A stretch of DNA of 64,000 bases from Burkholderia sp. D-99 (GTDB lineage: Bacteria; Pseudomonadota; Gammaproteobacteria; Burkholderiales; Burkholderiaceae). The stretch is from the NCBI RefSeq assembly GCF_011605345.1, contig NZ_JAAOXM010000007.1, positions 284,524 through 348,523 of the forward strand, given 5' to 3'. The first letter of the stretch is position 1. Every line of letters starts with the position of its first letter. The translations under genes were made by a program, and so were the position numbers. The notes beneath the pieces were generated by a model. That model did no database searches and was not told the origin of the DNA. It worked only from the letters and a program-made list of their open reading frames with translations. Shown here piece after piece: positions 35,524 to 45,221 of the stretch.

Positions 35524-36888
35524 CTACGCAGCCGGTGCGCGCCCGTCCACCGCGCCGTTGCCGGCCGCCGCGCCCGCGGCGGGAAAACCGTCGGGCAACC
35601 CGACGACGCGCACTTCGCGCTGCGGGAACGGAATCGAAATCCCCTGCTCGCTGAACAGCCGCCAGATATTGCGGTTGACGGTCGAACGCACGCCCGACGT
35701 GCCTTTCGCCGAATCCTCGATCCAGAAACCGAGCTCCAGGTCGATTCCGTCCGCACCGAAACTCACCAGATAGGGGGTCGGAGCAGGCTCCGCCAGCACG
35801 CGCGGCACGCCCTTGGCCGCATCGGCGAGCAGCGCGAGCGCGTGCTCGACATCGCTCGTGTACGCGACCTGCACCGCGACCTTCGCATAGCCGCGCGTCA
35901 GGTACGACGACTGATTCTGCACGACGTCGGTGATCAGCTTCTCGTTCGGGATCAGCGTCTCGTTGCCGTCTAGGCCGCGCACGACCGTGTAGCGCGTACG
36001 AATCTGCGTGACGATGCCCTGCAGCCCGCCGACACTGATCGCGTCGCCGAGCCGCAGCGAGCGGTCGAGCAGGATGATGAAACCCGACACGTAGTTGCTC
36101 GCGATCTTCTGCAGCCCGAAACCGAGGCCGACACCCACCGCACCGCCGAACACGCCGAGCACCGTCACGTCGATGCCGACCAGCGACAGCCCGATCAGGA
36201 TCGCCGCGAACACGAGCAGCGCGCGGCCGACCCGCGACAGCACGACCTTCAGGTTCGCGTCGAGCGTGCTCGCGCGCGTGAGGCGATCCTCGAGCACCGA
36301 GCCCAGCCACATCGCGACCATCAGCGTCACGCACACCCACAGCGCGCCGGAGATCACCGACAGCAGCGTGAGGTGCGCATTGGCGACACGGAACTGCACG
36401 CTGTCGAGCCAGCCGAGCACATCGCGCTGAATGCCGAGCACGGTCAGCACCATCGCGGCCCACACGACGGTCGACACGATCTTCTCGACGATCGACAGCC
36501 ACGCATGCGTGTGGCCGTCGCGCGCGAACACGCGCCGCGCGAAGAAGAACAGCACGTAGATCAGCCCGATGCCGAACAGCGGCACGAGCGCGAGCGACAG
36601 CAGCGACGTCGACATGAACGGGTCGAACGCGAGCTGCGCGCCGCCCACGAACACGGCACCGAACAGCGGGAACAACGCACGCTTCAGGCTTTGCGCGCCC
36701 GCGCCGGGCGCGCGTCCGGCCGCCCGGCGGCGCGCATCGATCCGGCCGTGCACGAAGCGCGCGGCCACCCACGCGAAGCACAGCGCGCCAATGAGGATCG
36801 CCGCCTGCCAGATCATCACCGGCTGGTGGAAATCACGAATGACCGATGCCAGCCGGTGCGACAGCAGGCGGCTCTGCAGATTTTCCAT
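35524..36888 (-). CDS. MscS-family mechanosensitive channel
   Basis: 454 aa, inner-membrane protein with several extra N-terminal transmembrane helices before the conserved MscS core, whose pore helix reads VGVGLGFGLQKIASNYVSGF and is followed by the beta domain ISVGGLQGIVTQIRTRYTVV. The C-terminus is a low-complexity Ala/Gly/Pro tail. Longer than E. coli MscS (286 aa), so an MscK/YbdG-like relative. 18 bp after rsmB, probably co-transcribed. Confidence 0.9.
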   Translation of the reverse strand: MENLQSRLLSHRLASVIRDFHQPVMIWQAAILIGALCFAWVAARFVHGRIDARRRAAGRAPGAGAQSLKRALFPLFGAVFVGGAQLAFDPFMSTSLLSLALVPLFGIGLIYVLFFFARRVFARDGHTHAWLSIVEKIVSTVVWAAMVLTVLGIQRDVLGWLDSVQFRVANAHLTLLSVISGALWVCVTLMVAMWLGSVLEDRLTRASTLDANLKVVLSRVGRALLVFAAILIGLSLVGIDVTVLGVFGGAVGVGLGFGLQKIASNYVSGFIILLDRSLRLGDAISVGGLQGIVTQIRTRYTVVRGLDGNETLIPNEKLITDVVQNQSSYLTRGYAKVAVQVAYTSDVEHALALLADAAKGVPRVLAEPAPTPYLVSFGADGIDLELGFWIEDSAKGTSGVRSTVNRNIWRLFSEQGISIPFPQREVRVVGLPDGFPAAGAAAGNGAVDGRAPAA

Positions 36889-36906
36889 CGTCCGTCCGGC
36901 CCGCCG

Positions 36907-38172
36907 TTACTGCGCGGCGCGCCGTTCGAGCACCGCGGCGAAGAAGCCGTCGGTCGCGTGACGATGCGGCCACAGCGACAGATAGTCGCCCATCTCCAGC
37001 TCGATGCGCTGGTCGGCCAGCACCTTCTGCGCCGGCACCAGCACGAACTCGGGATGATCGGCCAGGAACTGTTCGACGATCCGCTCGTTCTCGGCGTCGA
37101 GCACACTGCAGGTCGCGTAGACGAGCCGGCCGCCCTTCTTCACGAGGCGCGCGGCGCTCGCGAGGATCGACGCCTGCTTCGGCGTCAGTTCGTCGATCGC
37201 CGTGCGCGTCTGGCGCCACTTCAGGTCCGGATTGCGGCGCAGCGTGCCGAGGCCGCTGCACGGCGCGTCGACCAGCACGCGGTCGATCTTGCCGGCGAGC
37301 CGCTTGATCTTCGCGTCGTGCTCGCTATCGATCAGCACCGGGTTCACGTTCGACAGCCCGCTGCGTGCGAGGCGCGGCTTCAGCTTCGCGAGGCGCTTTT
37401 CCGACACGTCGAACGCATAGAGGCGTCCGGTCGAGCGCATCATCGCGCCCAGCGCGAGCGTCTTGCCGCCGGCGCCCGCGCAGAAATCGACGACCATCTC
37501 GCCACGGCGCGGCGCGACGAGCGAGCACAACAGCTGGCTGCCTTCGTCCTGCACCTCGATCTGGCCTTCCTCGAACAGCTTCAGGCGCGTCAGCGCCGGC
37601 TTGCCGACGACGCGCACGCCGAACGGCGCGAACGGCATCGCGCCCGCCTCGATACCGTTTGCGCGCAGCGCGTCGATCACCTGGTCGCGAGTCGCCTTCT
37701 GCGCGTTGGCACGCAGGTCGAGCGGCGCCGGGTAGTTCAGCGCGGCGGCGAGCTGCGCGAGCTCCTCGGCGTCGAAACGGGCCGACAGCGCCTGGTGGAT
37801 CCAGTCGGGCAGGTTCGTGCGCACGCGCACCGGCAGGCTCGCCGGATCGATCTTCGACACGTGCTCGAGCCATGCCGACTCGGTGTCGGACAAAAACGGC
37901 CTCAGCGCGTTGCGGCCGGCCGTCTGCATCAGGCCGAGCAGCGTCAGACGCCGCGCGGGCGTGCCCGTGCCGCTTTCGGCCAGGTGCGAAAACTCCATCT
38001 TCCGGCGCAGCACCGCGAAGACAGCCTCGGCGATCACGCCGCGCTCGGCATGCCCGAGCTTCGGGTGCGCGCGGAAGAACCGGCTCGTCGTCGCATCGGC
38101 GGGGCCGGCGAACTTCAGCACCTCGGCCAGCAAGGTCTCGGTCTGGCCAATCAGGAATCCGTGCAGCTTCAT
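36907..38172 (-). CDS. RNA cytosine-5 methyltransferase, RsmB / NOL1-NOP2-Sun family
   Basis: 421 aa. SAM-binding motif VVDFCAGAGGKTLALGAMM, and the two cysteines of m5C enzymes in VDAPCSGLGTLRRNPDLKWR and YATCSVLDAENE. The N-terminal region has the NusB-like helical part of RsmB only in reduced form, so I leave the symbol open; by family it methylates 16S rRNA. Overlaps purN by 4 bp and is followed closely by the mscS-type gene. Confidence 0.9.
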   Translation of the reverse strand: MKLHGFLIGQTETLLAEVLKFAGPADATTSRFFRAHPKLGHAERGVIAEAVFAVLRRKMEFSHLAESGTGTPARRLTLLGLMQTAGRNALRPFLSDTESAWLEHVSKIDPASLPVRVRTNLPDWIHQALSARFDAEELAQLAAALNYPAPLDLRANAQKATRDQVIDALRANGIEAGAMPFAPFGVRVVGKPALTRLKLFEEGQIEVQDEGSQLLCSLVAPRRGEMVVDFCAGAGGKTLALGAMMRSTGRLYAFDVSEKRLAKLKPRLARSGLSNVNPVLIDSEHDAKIKRLAGKIDRVLVDAPCSGLGTLRRNPDLKWRQTRTAIDELTPKQASILASAARLVKKGGRLVYATCSVLDAENERIVEQFLADHPEFVLVPAQKVLADQRIELEMGDYLSLWPHRHATDGFFAAVLERRAAQ

Positions 38173-38831
38173 ACACCCTCACTCGTTTCGGTATGCGGTT
38201 GATCCGCGAAAATCCAGCGTGCTTCTTCCGGCGCCACGACGGCACGGCCGTTCTCGAGGCGCAAGCGCCCCTCGACGAACCAGCGCACCGCGCGCGGATA
38301 CAACACGTGCTCGACCGTCAGCACGCGCTGCGCGAGCGCGGCCGCGTCGTCGCCCGCGCGCACGGGCACCGCGCCCTGCGCGACGATCGCGCCGCTGTCG
38401 AGTTCGGGAATCACGAAGTGAACGGTCACGCCGTGCAGTGCGACGCCCGCGTCGAGCGCCTGCTGGTGCGTGTGAATGCCCTTGAAGCTCGGCAGCAGCG
38501 ACGGGTGGACATTCAGCAGCCGGCCCTCATATCGTCTGACGAATGCGGGCGTGAGGATGCGCATGAAGCCGGCGAGGACGACGAGATCGGGGGCGAAACG
38601 GTCGATCTCGGCGGCGAGTGCCGCGTCGAAGCTGTCGCGGCCGTCGAACGACCGGTGGTCGACCACCGCCGTCGCCACCCCGTGCGACGCGGCAAAAGCC
38701 AACCCGGCCGCATCGGGCCGGTTGGCGATCACGGCGGCAATCTCGGCCGGCCAGCGTTCCTGCGCGCACGCGCGGACGATGGCCTCCATGTTGCTGCCGC
38801 GACCGGAAATCAGGATCACGAGTTTTTTCAT
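38169..38831 (-). CDS. purN: Phosphoribosylglycinamide formyltransferase
   Basis: 220 aa, third step of purine synthesis using 10-formyl-tetrahydrofolate. ILISGRGSNMEAIV at the N-terminus, formyl-folate pocket LAGFMRIL, catalytic His in LNVHPSLLPSFKG, and HFVIPELDSGAIVAQ with the Asp. Overlap with rsmB (ATGA, 38169-38172) suggests coupled translation. Divergent from ribF with a 122-bp gap. Confidence 0.95.
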   Translation of the reverse strand: MKKLVILISGRGSNMEAIVRACAQERWPAEIAAVIANRPDAAGLAFAASHGVATAVVDHRSFDGRDSFDAALAAEIDRFAPDLVVLAGFMRILTPAFVRRYEGRLLNVHPSLLPSFKGIHTHQQALDAGVALHGVTVHFVIPELDSGAIVAQGAVPVRAGDDAAALAQRVLTVEHVLYPRAVRWFVEGRLRLENGRAVVAPEEARWIFADQPHTETSEGV

Positions 38832-38953
38832 CCGCGAATTTTACCATTCGCCCCCGCGTTTCCCGCCTTCTCGGCCGCCGGCTCGCCCGAACGTTTATAA
38901 TCTTCTGCTTTGCGGCACCCCACCGCCCATTCCCCGACGCTGCATCCGCTATC

Positions 38954-39946
38954 GTGAAAGTCTTCCGCGGCCTGCCCAACGCCGAGAGCCGCGCGCCGTG
39001 CGCGCTGACGATCGGCAACTTCGACGGTGTCCATCGCGGTCACCAGGCCCTGCTCGCGCGCGTGCGCGCGGCAGCGGACACGCGCGGCCTGCCCGTGTGC
39101 GTGATGACCTTCGAGCCGCATCCGCGCGAATTCTTCAACCCGGCCGGCGCGCCGCCGCGCATCGCGATGCTGCGCGACAAGCTGGAAGCGCTGCGCGACC
39201 ACGGCGTCGATCGCGTCGTCGTCGAGCACTTCAACCACACGTTCGCGAGCCAGTCGCCGCAGGCGTTCGTCGAACGCACGCTGGTCGGCGGGCTGCACAC
39301 GCGCTGGATGATGGTCGGCGACGATTTCTGCTACGGCGCGAAACGCGCGGGCACCTTCGACACGCTGAAGGCGGCCGGCGAGCAGTACGGCTTCGAGGTC
39401 GAGCAGATGGGTACGGTGGCCGGCAGCGACGGCACGCGCATCTCCAGCTCGGGCGTGCGCGCCGCGCTCGCCGCGGGCGATCTCGACGCGGCCGCGCAAG
39501 CGCTCGGCCACGGCTATGCGATCAGCGGGCACGTCGCGCACGGGCTGAAGCTCGGCCGCGACCTCGGCTTCCCGACCCTGAACCTGCCGATCGCACACAA
39601 GCGGCCCGCGCTCGCGGGCATCTTCGTCGTGCAGGTGCATGGCCTCGGCCCCGCTCCGCTGCCGGGCGTCGCGAGCCTCGGGCTGCGCCCGACCGTCGAT
39701 GATTCCGGCCGCGTGCTGCTCGAAGTCCACCTGCTCGACTGGCACGGCGATGCGTACGGCAAGCTCATCCGCGTCGAATTCCTGAAGAAGCTGCGCGACG
39801 AGGCGAAATTCGACGATCTCGAGGCGCTGTCGCGCGCGATCGCGCTGGACGTCGCGAATGCACGCGCGTACTTCATCGAGCGCGACCGTGCGCCGGGCAG
39901 CCGCGCCACGGGCTTCTCGACGTCGGCCACCGACCGAATTAGCTGA
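38954..39946 (+). CDS. ribF: Bifunctional riboflavin kinase / FAD synthetase
   Basis: 330 aa. Starts at GTG 38954 (VKVFRGLPNAESRAPC), which gives the normal family N-terminus; the frame reads on upstream to 38618 but only as an antisense shadow of purN. Nucleotidyltransferase domain with TIGNFDGVHRGHQALL and FEPHPREFF, followed by a riboflavin-kinase domain (GHGLKLGRDLGFPTLNL). First gene of ribF-ileS-lspA-coaBC-dut. Confidence 0.95.
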   Translation: MKVFRGLPNAESRAPCALTIGNFDGVHRGHQALLARVRAAADTRGLPVCVMTFEPHPREFFNPAGAPPRIAMLRDKLEALRDHGVDRVVVEHFNHTFASQSPQAFVERTLVGGLHTRWMMVGDDFCYGAKRAGTFDTLKAAGEQYGFEVEQMGTVAGSDGTRISSSGVRAALAAGDLDAAAQALGHGYAISGHVAHGLKLGRDLGFPTLNLPIAHKRPALAGIFVVQVHGLGPAPLPGVASLGLRPTVDDSGRVLLEVHLLDWHGDAYGKLIRVEFLKKLRDEAKFDDLEALSRAIALDVANARAYFIERDRAPGSRATGFSTSATDRIS

Positions 39947-40048
39947 TCCGGACGGCGGCGCCTGGCGCCGCACCCTCGCGCCGCTCACTCGCGCGCATCC
40001 CCGATTCACGACGCTCGCGCGTCTCCCGATTTAGATAGCGATCCCATC

Positions 40049-42886
40049 ATGAGCAACAAGAAAGCCGATTCGAAACCGCAGGCCAAGTATCCGGTCAACC
40101 TGCTCGACACGCCGTTCCCGATGCGCGGCGACCTGCCCAAGCGCGAGCCGCAGTGGGTAAAGGAATGGGAAGAGCGCGGCCTCTACGAGAAGATCCGCGC
40201 AGCCAGCAAGGGCCGGCCGAAGTTCATCCTGCACGACGGCCCCCCGTATGCGAACGGCGACATCCACCTCGGCCACGCGGTCAACAAGATCCTGAAGGAC
40301 ATCGTCGTCAAGTCGCGCAACATGGCCGGCTTCGACGCGCCGTACGTGCCCGGCTGGGATTGCCACGGGATGCCGATCGAGATCCAGATCGAGAAGCAGT
40401 TCGGCAAGTCGCTGCCGGCGGCTGAAGTGATGAGCAAGGCGCGCGCGTACGCGACCGAGCAGATCGAGAAGCAGAAGGTCGGCTTCAAGCGCCTCGGCGT
40501 GCTCGGCGACTGGGCCAACCCGTACAAGACGATGAACTTCGTCAACGAGGCGGAAGAGCTCCGCGCGCTCGGCAAGATCATCGAGAAGGGCTATGTGTAT
40601 CGCGGGCTGAAGCCGGTGAACTGGTGCTTCGACTGCGGCTCCGCGCTCGCCGAAGCGGAAGTCGAATACAAGGACCGCACCGATCCGACGATCGACGTGA
40701 TGTTCGCGTTCGCGGAACCAGAAAAGACCGCGCAGGCATTCGGCCTGGCGGCGCTGCCGCGCGCTGAGGGCGGCATCGTGATCTGGACCACCACGCCGTG
40801 GACGATCCCGGCGAACCAGGCGCTGAACCTCCATCCGGAAATCGTCTACGCGCTGGTCGACACCGAGCGCGGGCTGCTGATCATCGCGGAAGAACGCGTG
40901 GCCGCGTGCATGGAAGAGTTCAAGCTGACGGGCCGCGTCGTCGCGACCGCGCCGGGCGTGAAGCTCGCGAACCTGCGCTTCCACCACCCGCTCGCATCGG
41001 CCCACCCCGGCTACAAGCGCACCGCGCCCGTCTACCTCGGCGACTACGTGACGACCGACACGGGTACCGGCGTCGTGCACTCGTCGCCCGCGTACGGCAT
41101 CGAGGACTTCATGTCCTGCAAGGCGCACGGGATGACCGACTCGGACTTCATCAACCCGGTGATGGGCGACGGCCGCTATATCGAATCGCTGCCGCTGTTC
41201 GGCGGCCTGTCGATCTGGGACGCGAACCCGAAGATTGTCGAAGCGCTGAACGCGGCCGGCTCGCTGCTGCGCAGCGAGAAGTACACGCACAGCTACATGC
41301 ACTGCTGGCGCCACAAGACGCCGATCATCTACCGCGCGACGTCGCAGTGGTTCGCCGGCATGGACGTGACGCCGCGCGACGGCAGCAAGACGCTGCGCGA
41401 AACGGCGCTCGAAGGCATCGACGCGACCGCGTTCTACCCGTCGTGGGGCAAGCAACGCCTGTTCAGCATGATCGCGAACCGTCCCGACTGGACGCTGTCG
41501 CGCCAGCGTCAGTGGGGCGTGCCGATGGCGTTCTTCGTGCACAAGGAAACCGGCGAGCTGCATCCGCGCACGCTCGAGCTGCTCGAGGAAGTCGCGAAGC
41601 GCGTCGAGCAGTCGGGCATCGAGGCATGGCAGACGCTCGACCCGCGCGAGCTGATCGGCGACGACGCGAACCTGTACGAAAAGAACCGCGACACGCTCGA
41701 CGTGTGGTTCGACTCTGGCACGACGCACTGGCACGTGCTGCGCGGCTCGCACAAGGATCAGCTGCAATTCCCGGCCGACCTCTACCTCGAAGGCTCGGAC
41801 CAGCATCGCGGCTGGTTCCACTCGTCACTGCTGACCGCGTCGATGATCGACGGCCGCGCGCCGTACAAGGGCCTGCTCACGCACGGCTTCACGGTCGACG
41901 GCGAAGGCCGCAAGATGAGCAAGTCGCTCGGCAACGGCATCGATCCGCATGAAGTCGCGAACCGCCTCGGCGCAGAAATCATCCGCCTGTGGATCGCATC
42001 GACCGACTATTCGGGCGAGCTCGCGATCTCCGAGGAAATCCTGAAGCGCGTGACCGAAGGCTATCGCCGCATCCGCAACACGCTGCGCTTCCTGCTCGCG
42101 AACCTGTCGGACTTCGACTTCGCGCAGCACGCGGTGCCCGTCGACGAATGGCTCGAGATCGACCGCTATGCGGTCGCGTTCTCGCAGCAGCTGCAGACGG
42201 AACTGCTCGGCCACTACGAGAAGTACGAATTCCACCCGGTCGTCGCGAAGCTTCAGACGTACTGCTCGGAAGATCTGGGCGGCTTCTACCTCGACGTGCT
42301 GAAGGACCGCCTGTACACGAGCGCGGCCGATTCGCGCGCACGCCGCTCCGCGCAGACGGCGCTGTACCACCTGACGCACGGCCTGCTGCGCGTGCTCGCG
42401 CCGTTCCTGTCGTTCACGGCGGAAGAAGCGTGGAAGGTGTTCCAGCCGTCCAGCGACACGATCTTCACGGAAACCTACTACGCCTATCCGGAAGTCGCCG
42501 GCTCGGCCGCGCTGATCGAGAAGTGGGCGCTGCTGCGTGACGTGCGCGGCAACGTGACGAAGGCGCTCGAGGAAGCGCGCACCGCGAACCGCATCGGTTC
42601 GTCGCTGCAGGCCGAAGTCGCCGTGCACGCGAGCGGCGCACGCTACAACGCGCTCACGAGCCTCGGTGATGATCTCAAGTTCGTGCTGATCACGTCGGCC
42701 GCGACGGTCGTCAAGGTCGACGACGAAGCGCAGGAAAGCGTCGACGTGGCCGCGTCGAAGTACCAGAAGTGCGAACGCTGCTGGCACTACCGCGAAGATG
42801 TCGGTGCACACGCCGATCATCCGACGCTGTGCGGCCGCTGCTTCTCGAACCTGTTTGAAAACGGCGAAATCCGGAGCGCTGCTTAA
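40049..42886 (+). CDS. ileS: Isoleucyl-tRNA synthetase
   Basis: 945 aa, class I synthetase. HIGH motif HLGH in NGDIHLGHAVNK, KMSKS motif in GRKMSKSLGNGI, an editing (CP1) domain, and a C-terminal zinc finger (CERCWHYREDVGAH ... CGRCFSNL). Length and order are typical of bacterial IleRS. lspA begins 2 bp after its stop codon. Confidence 0.98.
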   Translation: MSNKKADSKPQAKYPVNLLDTPFPMRGDLPKREPQWVKEWEERGLYEKIRAASKGRPKFILHDGPPYANGDIHLGHAVNKILKDIVVKSRNMAGFDAPYVPGWDCHGMPIEIQIEKQFGKSLPAAEVMSKARAYATEQIEKQKVGFKRLGVLGDWANPYKTMNFVNEAEELRALGKIIEKGYVYRGLKPVNWCFDCGSALAEAEVEYKDRTDPTIDVMFAFAEPEKTAQAFGLAALPRAEGGIVIWTTTPWTIPANQALNLHPEIVYALVDTERGLLIIAEERVAACMEEFKLTGRVVATAPGVKLANLRFHHPLASAHPGYKRTAPVYLGDYVTTDTGTGVVHSSPAYGIEDFMSCKAHGMTDSDFINPVMGDGRYIESLPLFGGLSIWDANPKIVEALNAAGSLLRSEKYTHSYMHCWRHKTPIIYRATSQWFAGMDVTPRDGSKTLRETALEGIDATAFYPSWGKQRLFSMIANRPDWTLSRQRQWGVPMAFFVHKETGELHPRTLELLEEVAKRVEQSGIEAWQTLDPRELIGDDANLYEKNRDTLDVWFDSGTTHWHVLRGSHKDQLQFPADLYLEGSDQHRGWFHSSLLTASMIDGRAPYKGLLTHGFTVDGEGRKMSKSLGNGIDPHEVANRLGAEIIRLWIASTDYSGELAISEEILKRVTEGYRRIRNTLRFLLANLSDFDFAQHAVPVDEWLEIDRYAVAFSQQLQTELLGHYEKYEFHPVVAKLQTYCSEDLGGFYLDVLKDRLYTSAADSRARRSAQTALYHLTHGLLRVLAPFLSFTAEEAWKVFQPSSDTIFTETYYAYPEVAGSAALIEKWALLRDVRGNVTKALEEARTANRIGSSLQAEVAVHASGARYNALTSLGDDLKFVLITSAATVVKVDDEAQESVDVAASKYQKCERCWHYREDVGAHADHPTLCGRCFSNLFENGEIRSAA

Positions 42887-42888
42887 AT

Positions 42889-43389
42889 ATGGCGAAAACC
42901 CTGTCGAAACCGGCCAGCGGCGCACTTGCGCCCTGGCTCGGCATTTCGCTGATCGTGATCCTGTTCGATCAACTGTCGAAGATCGCGATCCTGAAAACGT
43001 TCGTGTACGGCGCGCAGCATGCGCTGACGTCGTTCTTCAACCTCGTGCTGGTCTACAACCGCGGCGCCGCGTTCGGCTTCCTGTCGACCGCGAGCGGCTG
43101 GCAGCGCTGGGCGTTCACCGCGCTCGGCATCGGCGCGACGCTCGTGATCTGCTTCCTGCTGAAGCGCCACGGCCACCAGCGGCTGTTCAGCGTGTCGCTC
43201 GCGCTGATCCTCGGCGGCGCACTCGGCAACGTGATCGACCGGCTCGTGTACGGCCACGTGATCGACTTCCTCGATTTCCATCTCGGCGCCTGGCACTTCC
43301 CGGCGTTCAACCTCGCCGATTCCGCGATCACGGTCGGTGCGGTGCTGCTGATCTACGACGAACTGCGTCGCGTGCGCGGCTCTCGCTAA
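42889..43389 (+). CDS. lspA: Lipoprotein signal peptidase (prolipoprotein signal peptidase II)
   Basis: 166 aa, four-helix inner-membrane aspartyl protease cutting lipoprotein signals. Catalytic aspartates are in GALGNVIDRLVYGHVIDF and AFNLADSAITVG; the fingerprint NRGAAFGFL is also present. Starts 2 bp after ileS, the standard pairing in proteobacteria. Confidence 0.97.
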   Translation: MAKTLSKPASGALAPWLGISLIVILFDQLSKIAILKTFVYGAQHALTSFFNLVLVYNRGAAFGFLSTASGWQRWAFTALGIGATLVICFLLKRHGHQRLFSVSLALILGGALGNVIDRLVYGHVIDFLDFHLGAWHFPAFNLADSAITVGAVLLIYDELRRVRGSR

Positions 43390-43456
43390 GCGCGCATACT
43401 CGGCGTCGACGGCCGGCTTCGCGCCGGCCGTTCCGTTTGACCCTTGGAGGCCTGAG

Positions 43457-44668
43457 TTGGCACACGCAGAACTCGCAGGAAAACACCTCGTTCTCGGCCT
43501 GACGGGCGGCATCGCCTGCTACAAGATCGCCGAGCTCACGCGGCTGCTCGTGAAGGCCGGCGCGACCGTGCAGGTCGCGATGACCGAAGCCGCTACCCAG
43601 TTCATCACGCCCGTCACGATGCAGGCGCTGTCCGGCCGGCCCGTCTACACGAGCCAGTGGGACGCGCGCATCGACAACAACATGGCGCACATCGACCTGT
43701 CGCGCGAAGCCGACGCGATCGTGATCGCGCCCGCGTCGACGGATTTCCTCGCGAAGCTCGCGCACGGGTTCGCCGACGACCTGCTGTCGACGCTGTGCGT
43801 CGCGCGCGATTGCCCGCTGCTCGTCGTTCCCGCGATGAACCGCCAGATGTGGCAGAACCCGGCCACGCAGCGCAACGCCGCGCAACTGCGCGCAGACGGC
43901 GTGTCGGTGCTCGGCCCGGACTCGGGTGCGCAGGCTTGCGGCGAAGTCGGCGACGGCCGGATGCTCGAGCCCGAGGCGATCTATGAAGCGATCGTCGCGC
44001 ACTTCGCGCCGAAGGTGCTCGCGCACCGGCGCGTGCTGATCACGGCCGGCCCGACGTTCGAACCGCTCGACCCCGTGCGCGGCCTCACGAACCGCTCGAG
44101 CGGCAAGATGGGCTTCGCGCTCGCGCGCGCCGCGCAGCAGGCCGGCGCCGACGTTCATCTCGTCGCGGGGCCGGTCGCGCTCGACACGCCGTGGGGTGTC
44201 TACCGCCAGGACGTGCAGACCGCCCAGCAGATGTACGACGCGGTGATGCATGCCGTGAACAACGCCGACATCTTCATCGCGGTGGCCGCGGTCGCCGACT
44301 GGCGCGTCGCCCAACCGGCGGAGCACAAGATGAAGAAGACGGCCGATCGCAAGATGCCGGCGCTCACGTTCGTCGAGAACCCCGACATCCTCGCGTCGGT
44401 CGCGGCGCTGCCCGATCCGCCGTACTGCGTCGGGTTCGCGGCCGAAAGCGGCGACCTCGACGTGCACGGCGACGAGAAGCGCAAGCGCAAGAACGTGCCG
44501 CTGCTGGTCGGCAACCTCGGCCCGCTGACGTTCGGTCGCGACGACAACGAAGTCGTGCTGTTCGAGGCCGCCGGCCTCACGCGCCTGCCGCGCGCACCGA
44601 AGGACGAACTCGCGCACACGCTCGTCGCGGAAATCGCGAAGCGCCTGCCCGACAACCGCCTGATCTGA
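43457..44668 (+). CDS. coaBC: CoaBC: phosphopantothenoylcysteine decarboxylase / synthase
   Basis: 403 aa, two domains for coenzyme A synthesis. N-terminal flavoprotein decarboxylase domain with LGLTGGIACYKI and the catalytic His in NMAHIDLSRE; PAMNRQMWQNPATQRN is the substrate clamp. C-terminal synthase domain begins TAGPTFEPLDPVRGLTNRSS and ends with NNRLI-type DNRLI. Start is TTG at 43457, preceded by CTTGGAGG; no ATG is nearby. Confidence 0.95.
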   Translation: MAHAELAGKHLVLGLTGGIACYKIAELTRLLVKAGATVQVAMTEAATQFITPVTMQALSGRPVYTSQWDARIDNNMAHIDLSREADAIVIAPASTDFLAKLAHGFADDLLSTLCVARDCPLLVVPAMNRQMWQNPATQRNAAQLRADGVSVLGPDSGAQACGEVGDGRMLEPEAIYEAIVAHFAPKVLAHRRVLITAGPTFEPLDPVRGLTNRSSGKMGFALARAAQQAGADVHLVAGPVALDTPWGVYRQDVQTAQQMYDAVMHAVNNADIFIAVAAVADWRVAQPAEHKMKKTADRKMPALTFVENPDILASVAALPDPPYCVGFAAESGDLDVHGDEKRKRKNVPLLVGNLGPLTFGRDDNEVVLFEAAGLTRLPRAPKDELAHTLVAEIAKRLPDNRLI

Positions 44669-44723
44669 TCTCCCGCGCGGCGGCCGTCGCTGCCGCGCCC
44701 TTCCCGCCTCATCCGACGACCGC

Positions 44724-45170
44724 ATGAAACTCGACCTGAAGATTCTCGACGCGCGCATGCGCGACTACCTGCCCGCCTACGCGACCACCGGCAGCGCGGG
44801 CCTCGACCTGCGCGCGTGCCTCGATGCGCCGATCACGCTGCAACCGGGCGAAACGACGCTCGTGCCGACCGGCCTCGCGATCCATCTCGCCGATCCCGGC
44901 TATGCGGCGCTGATCCTGCCGCGCTCGGGCCTCGGCCACAAGCACGGGATCGTGCTCGGCAACCTCGTCGGCCTGATCGATTCCGACTACCAGGGCCAAC
45001 TGATGATCTCGACGTGGAATCGCGGCCAGACCGAGTTCGTGCTGAATCCGTTCGAACGGCTCGCCCAGCTCGTGATCGTGCCGGTCGTGCAGGCACAGTT
45101 CAACATCGTCGACGACTTCGCGGAAAGCGATCGTGGCGAGGGCGGCTTCGGCAGCACCGGCCGTCACTGA
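44724..45170 (+). CDS. dut: dUTP diphosphatase
   Basis: 148 aa, trimeric dUTPase. Five conserved motifs in order: TTGSAGLDLRAC, PRSGLGHKHGIVLGN, GLIDSDYQGQL, RLAQLVIVPV, and the C-terminal RGEGGFGSTGRH, so the full active site is present. Last gene of the ribF-dut operon, closed by a terminator. Confidence 0.97.
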   Translation: MKLDLKILDARMRDYLPAYATTGSAGLDLRACLDAPITLQPGETTLVPTGLAIHLADPGYAALILPRSGLGHKHGIVLGNLVGLIDSDYQGQLMISTWNRGQTEFVLNPFERLAQLVIVPVVQAQFNIVDDFAESDRGEGGFGSTGRH

Positions 45171-45180
45171 GCAACGCAAC

Positions 45181-45208
45181 AAAAAAGGGGCCTCGCGGCC
45201 CCTTTTTC
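45181..45208. terminator. Terminator between dut and the COG4705-type gene
   Basis: Inverted repeat AAAAAAGGGGCC / GGCCCCTTTTT with loop TCGC, usable from both sides of this convergent junction. Confidence 0.9.
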
Positions 45209-45221
45209 TTGTCCTTTACCG

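Noticed and set aside
40031..41821. 596-residue minus-strand frame inside ileS
   Set aside because: Antisense shadow of the well-supported ileS; composition is Arg/Val/Asp-rich low-information.
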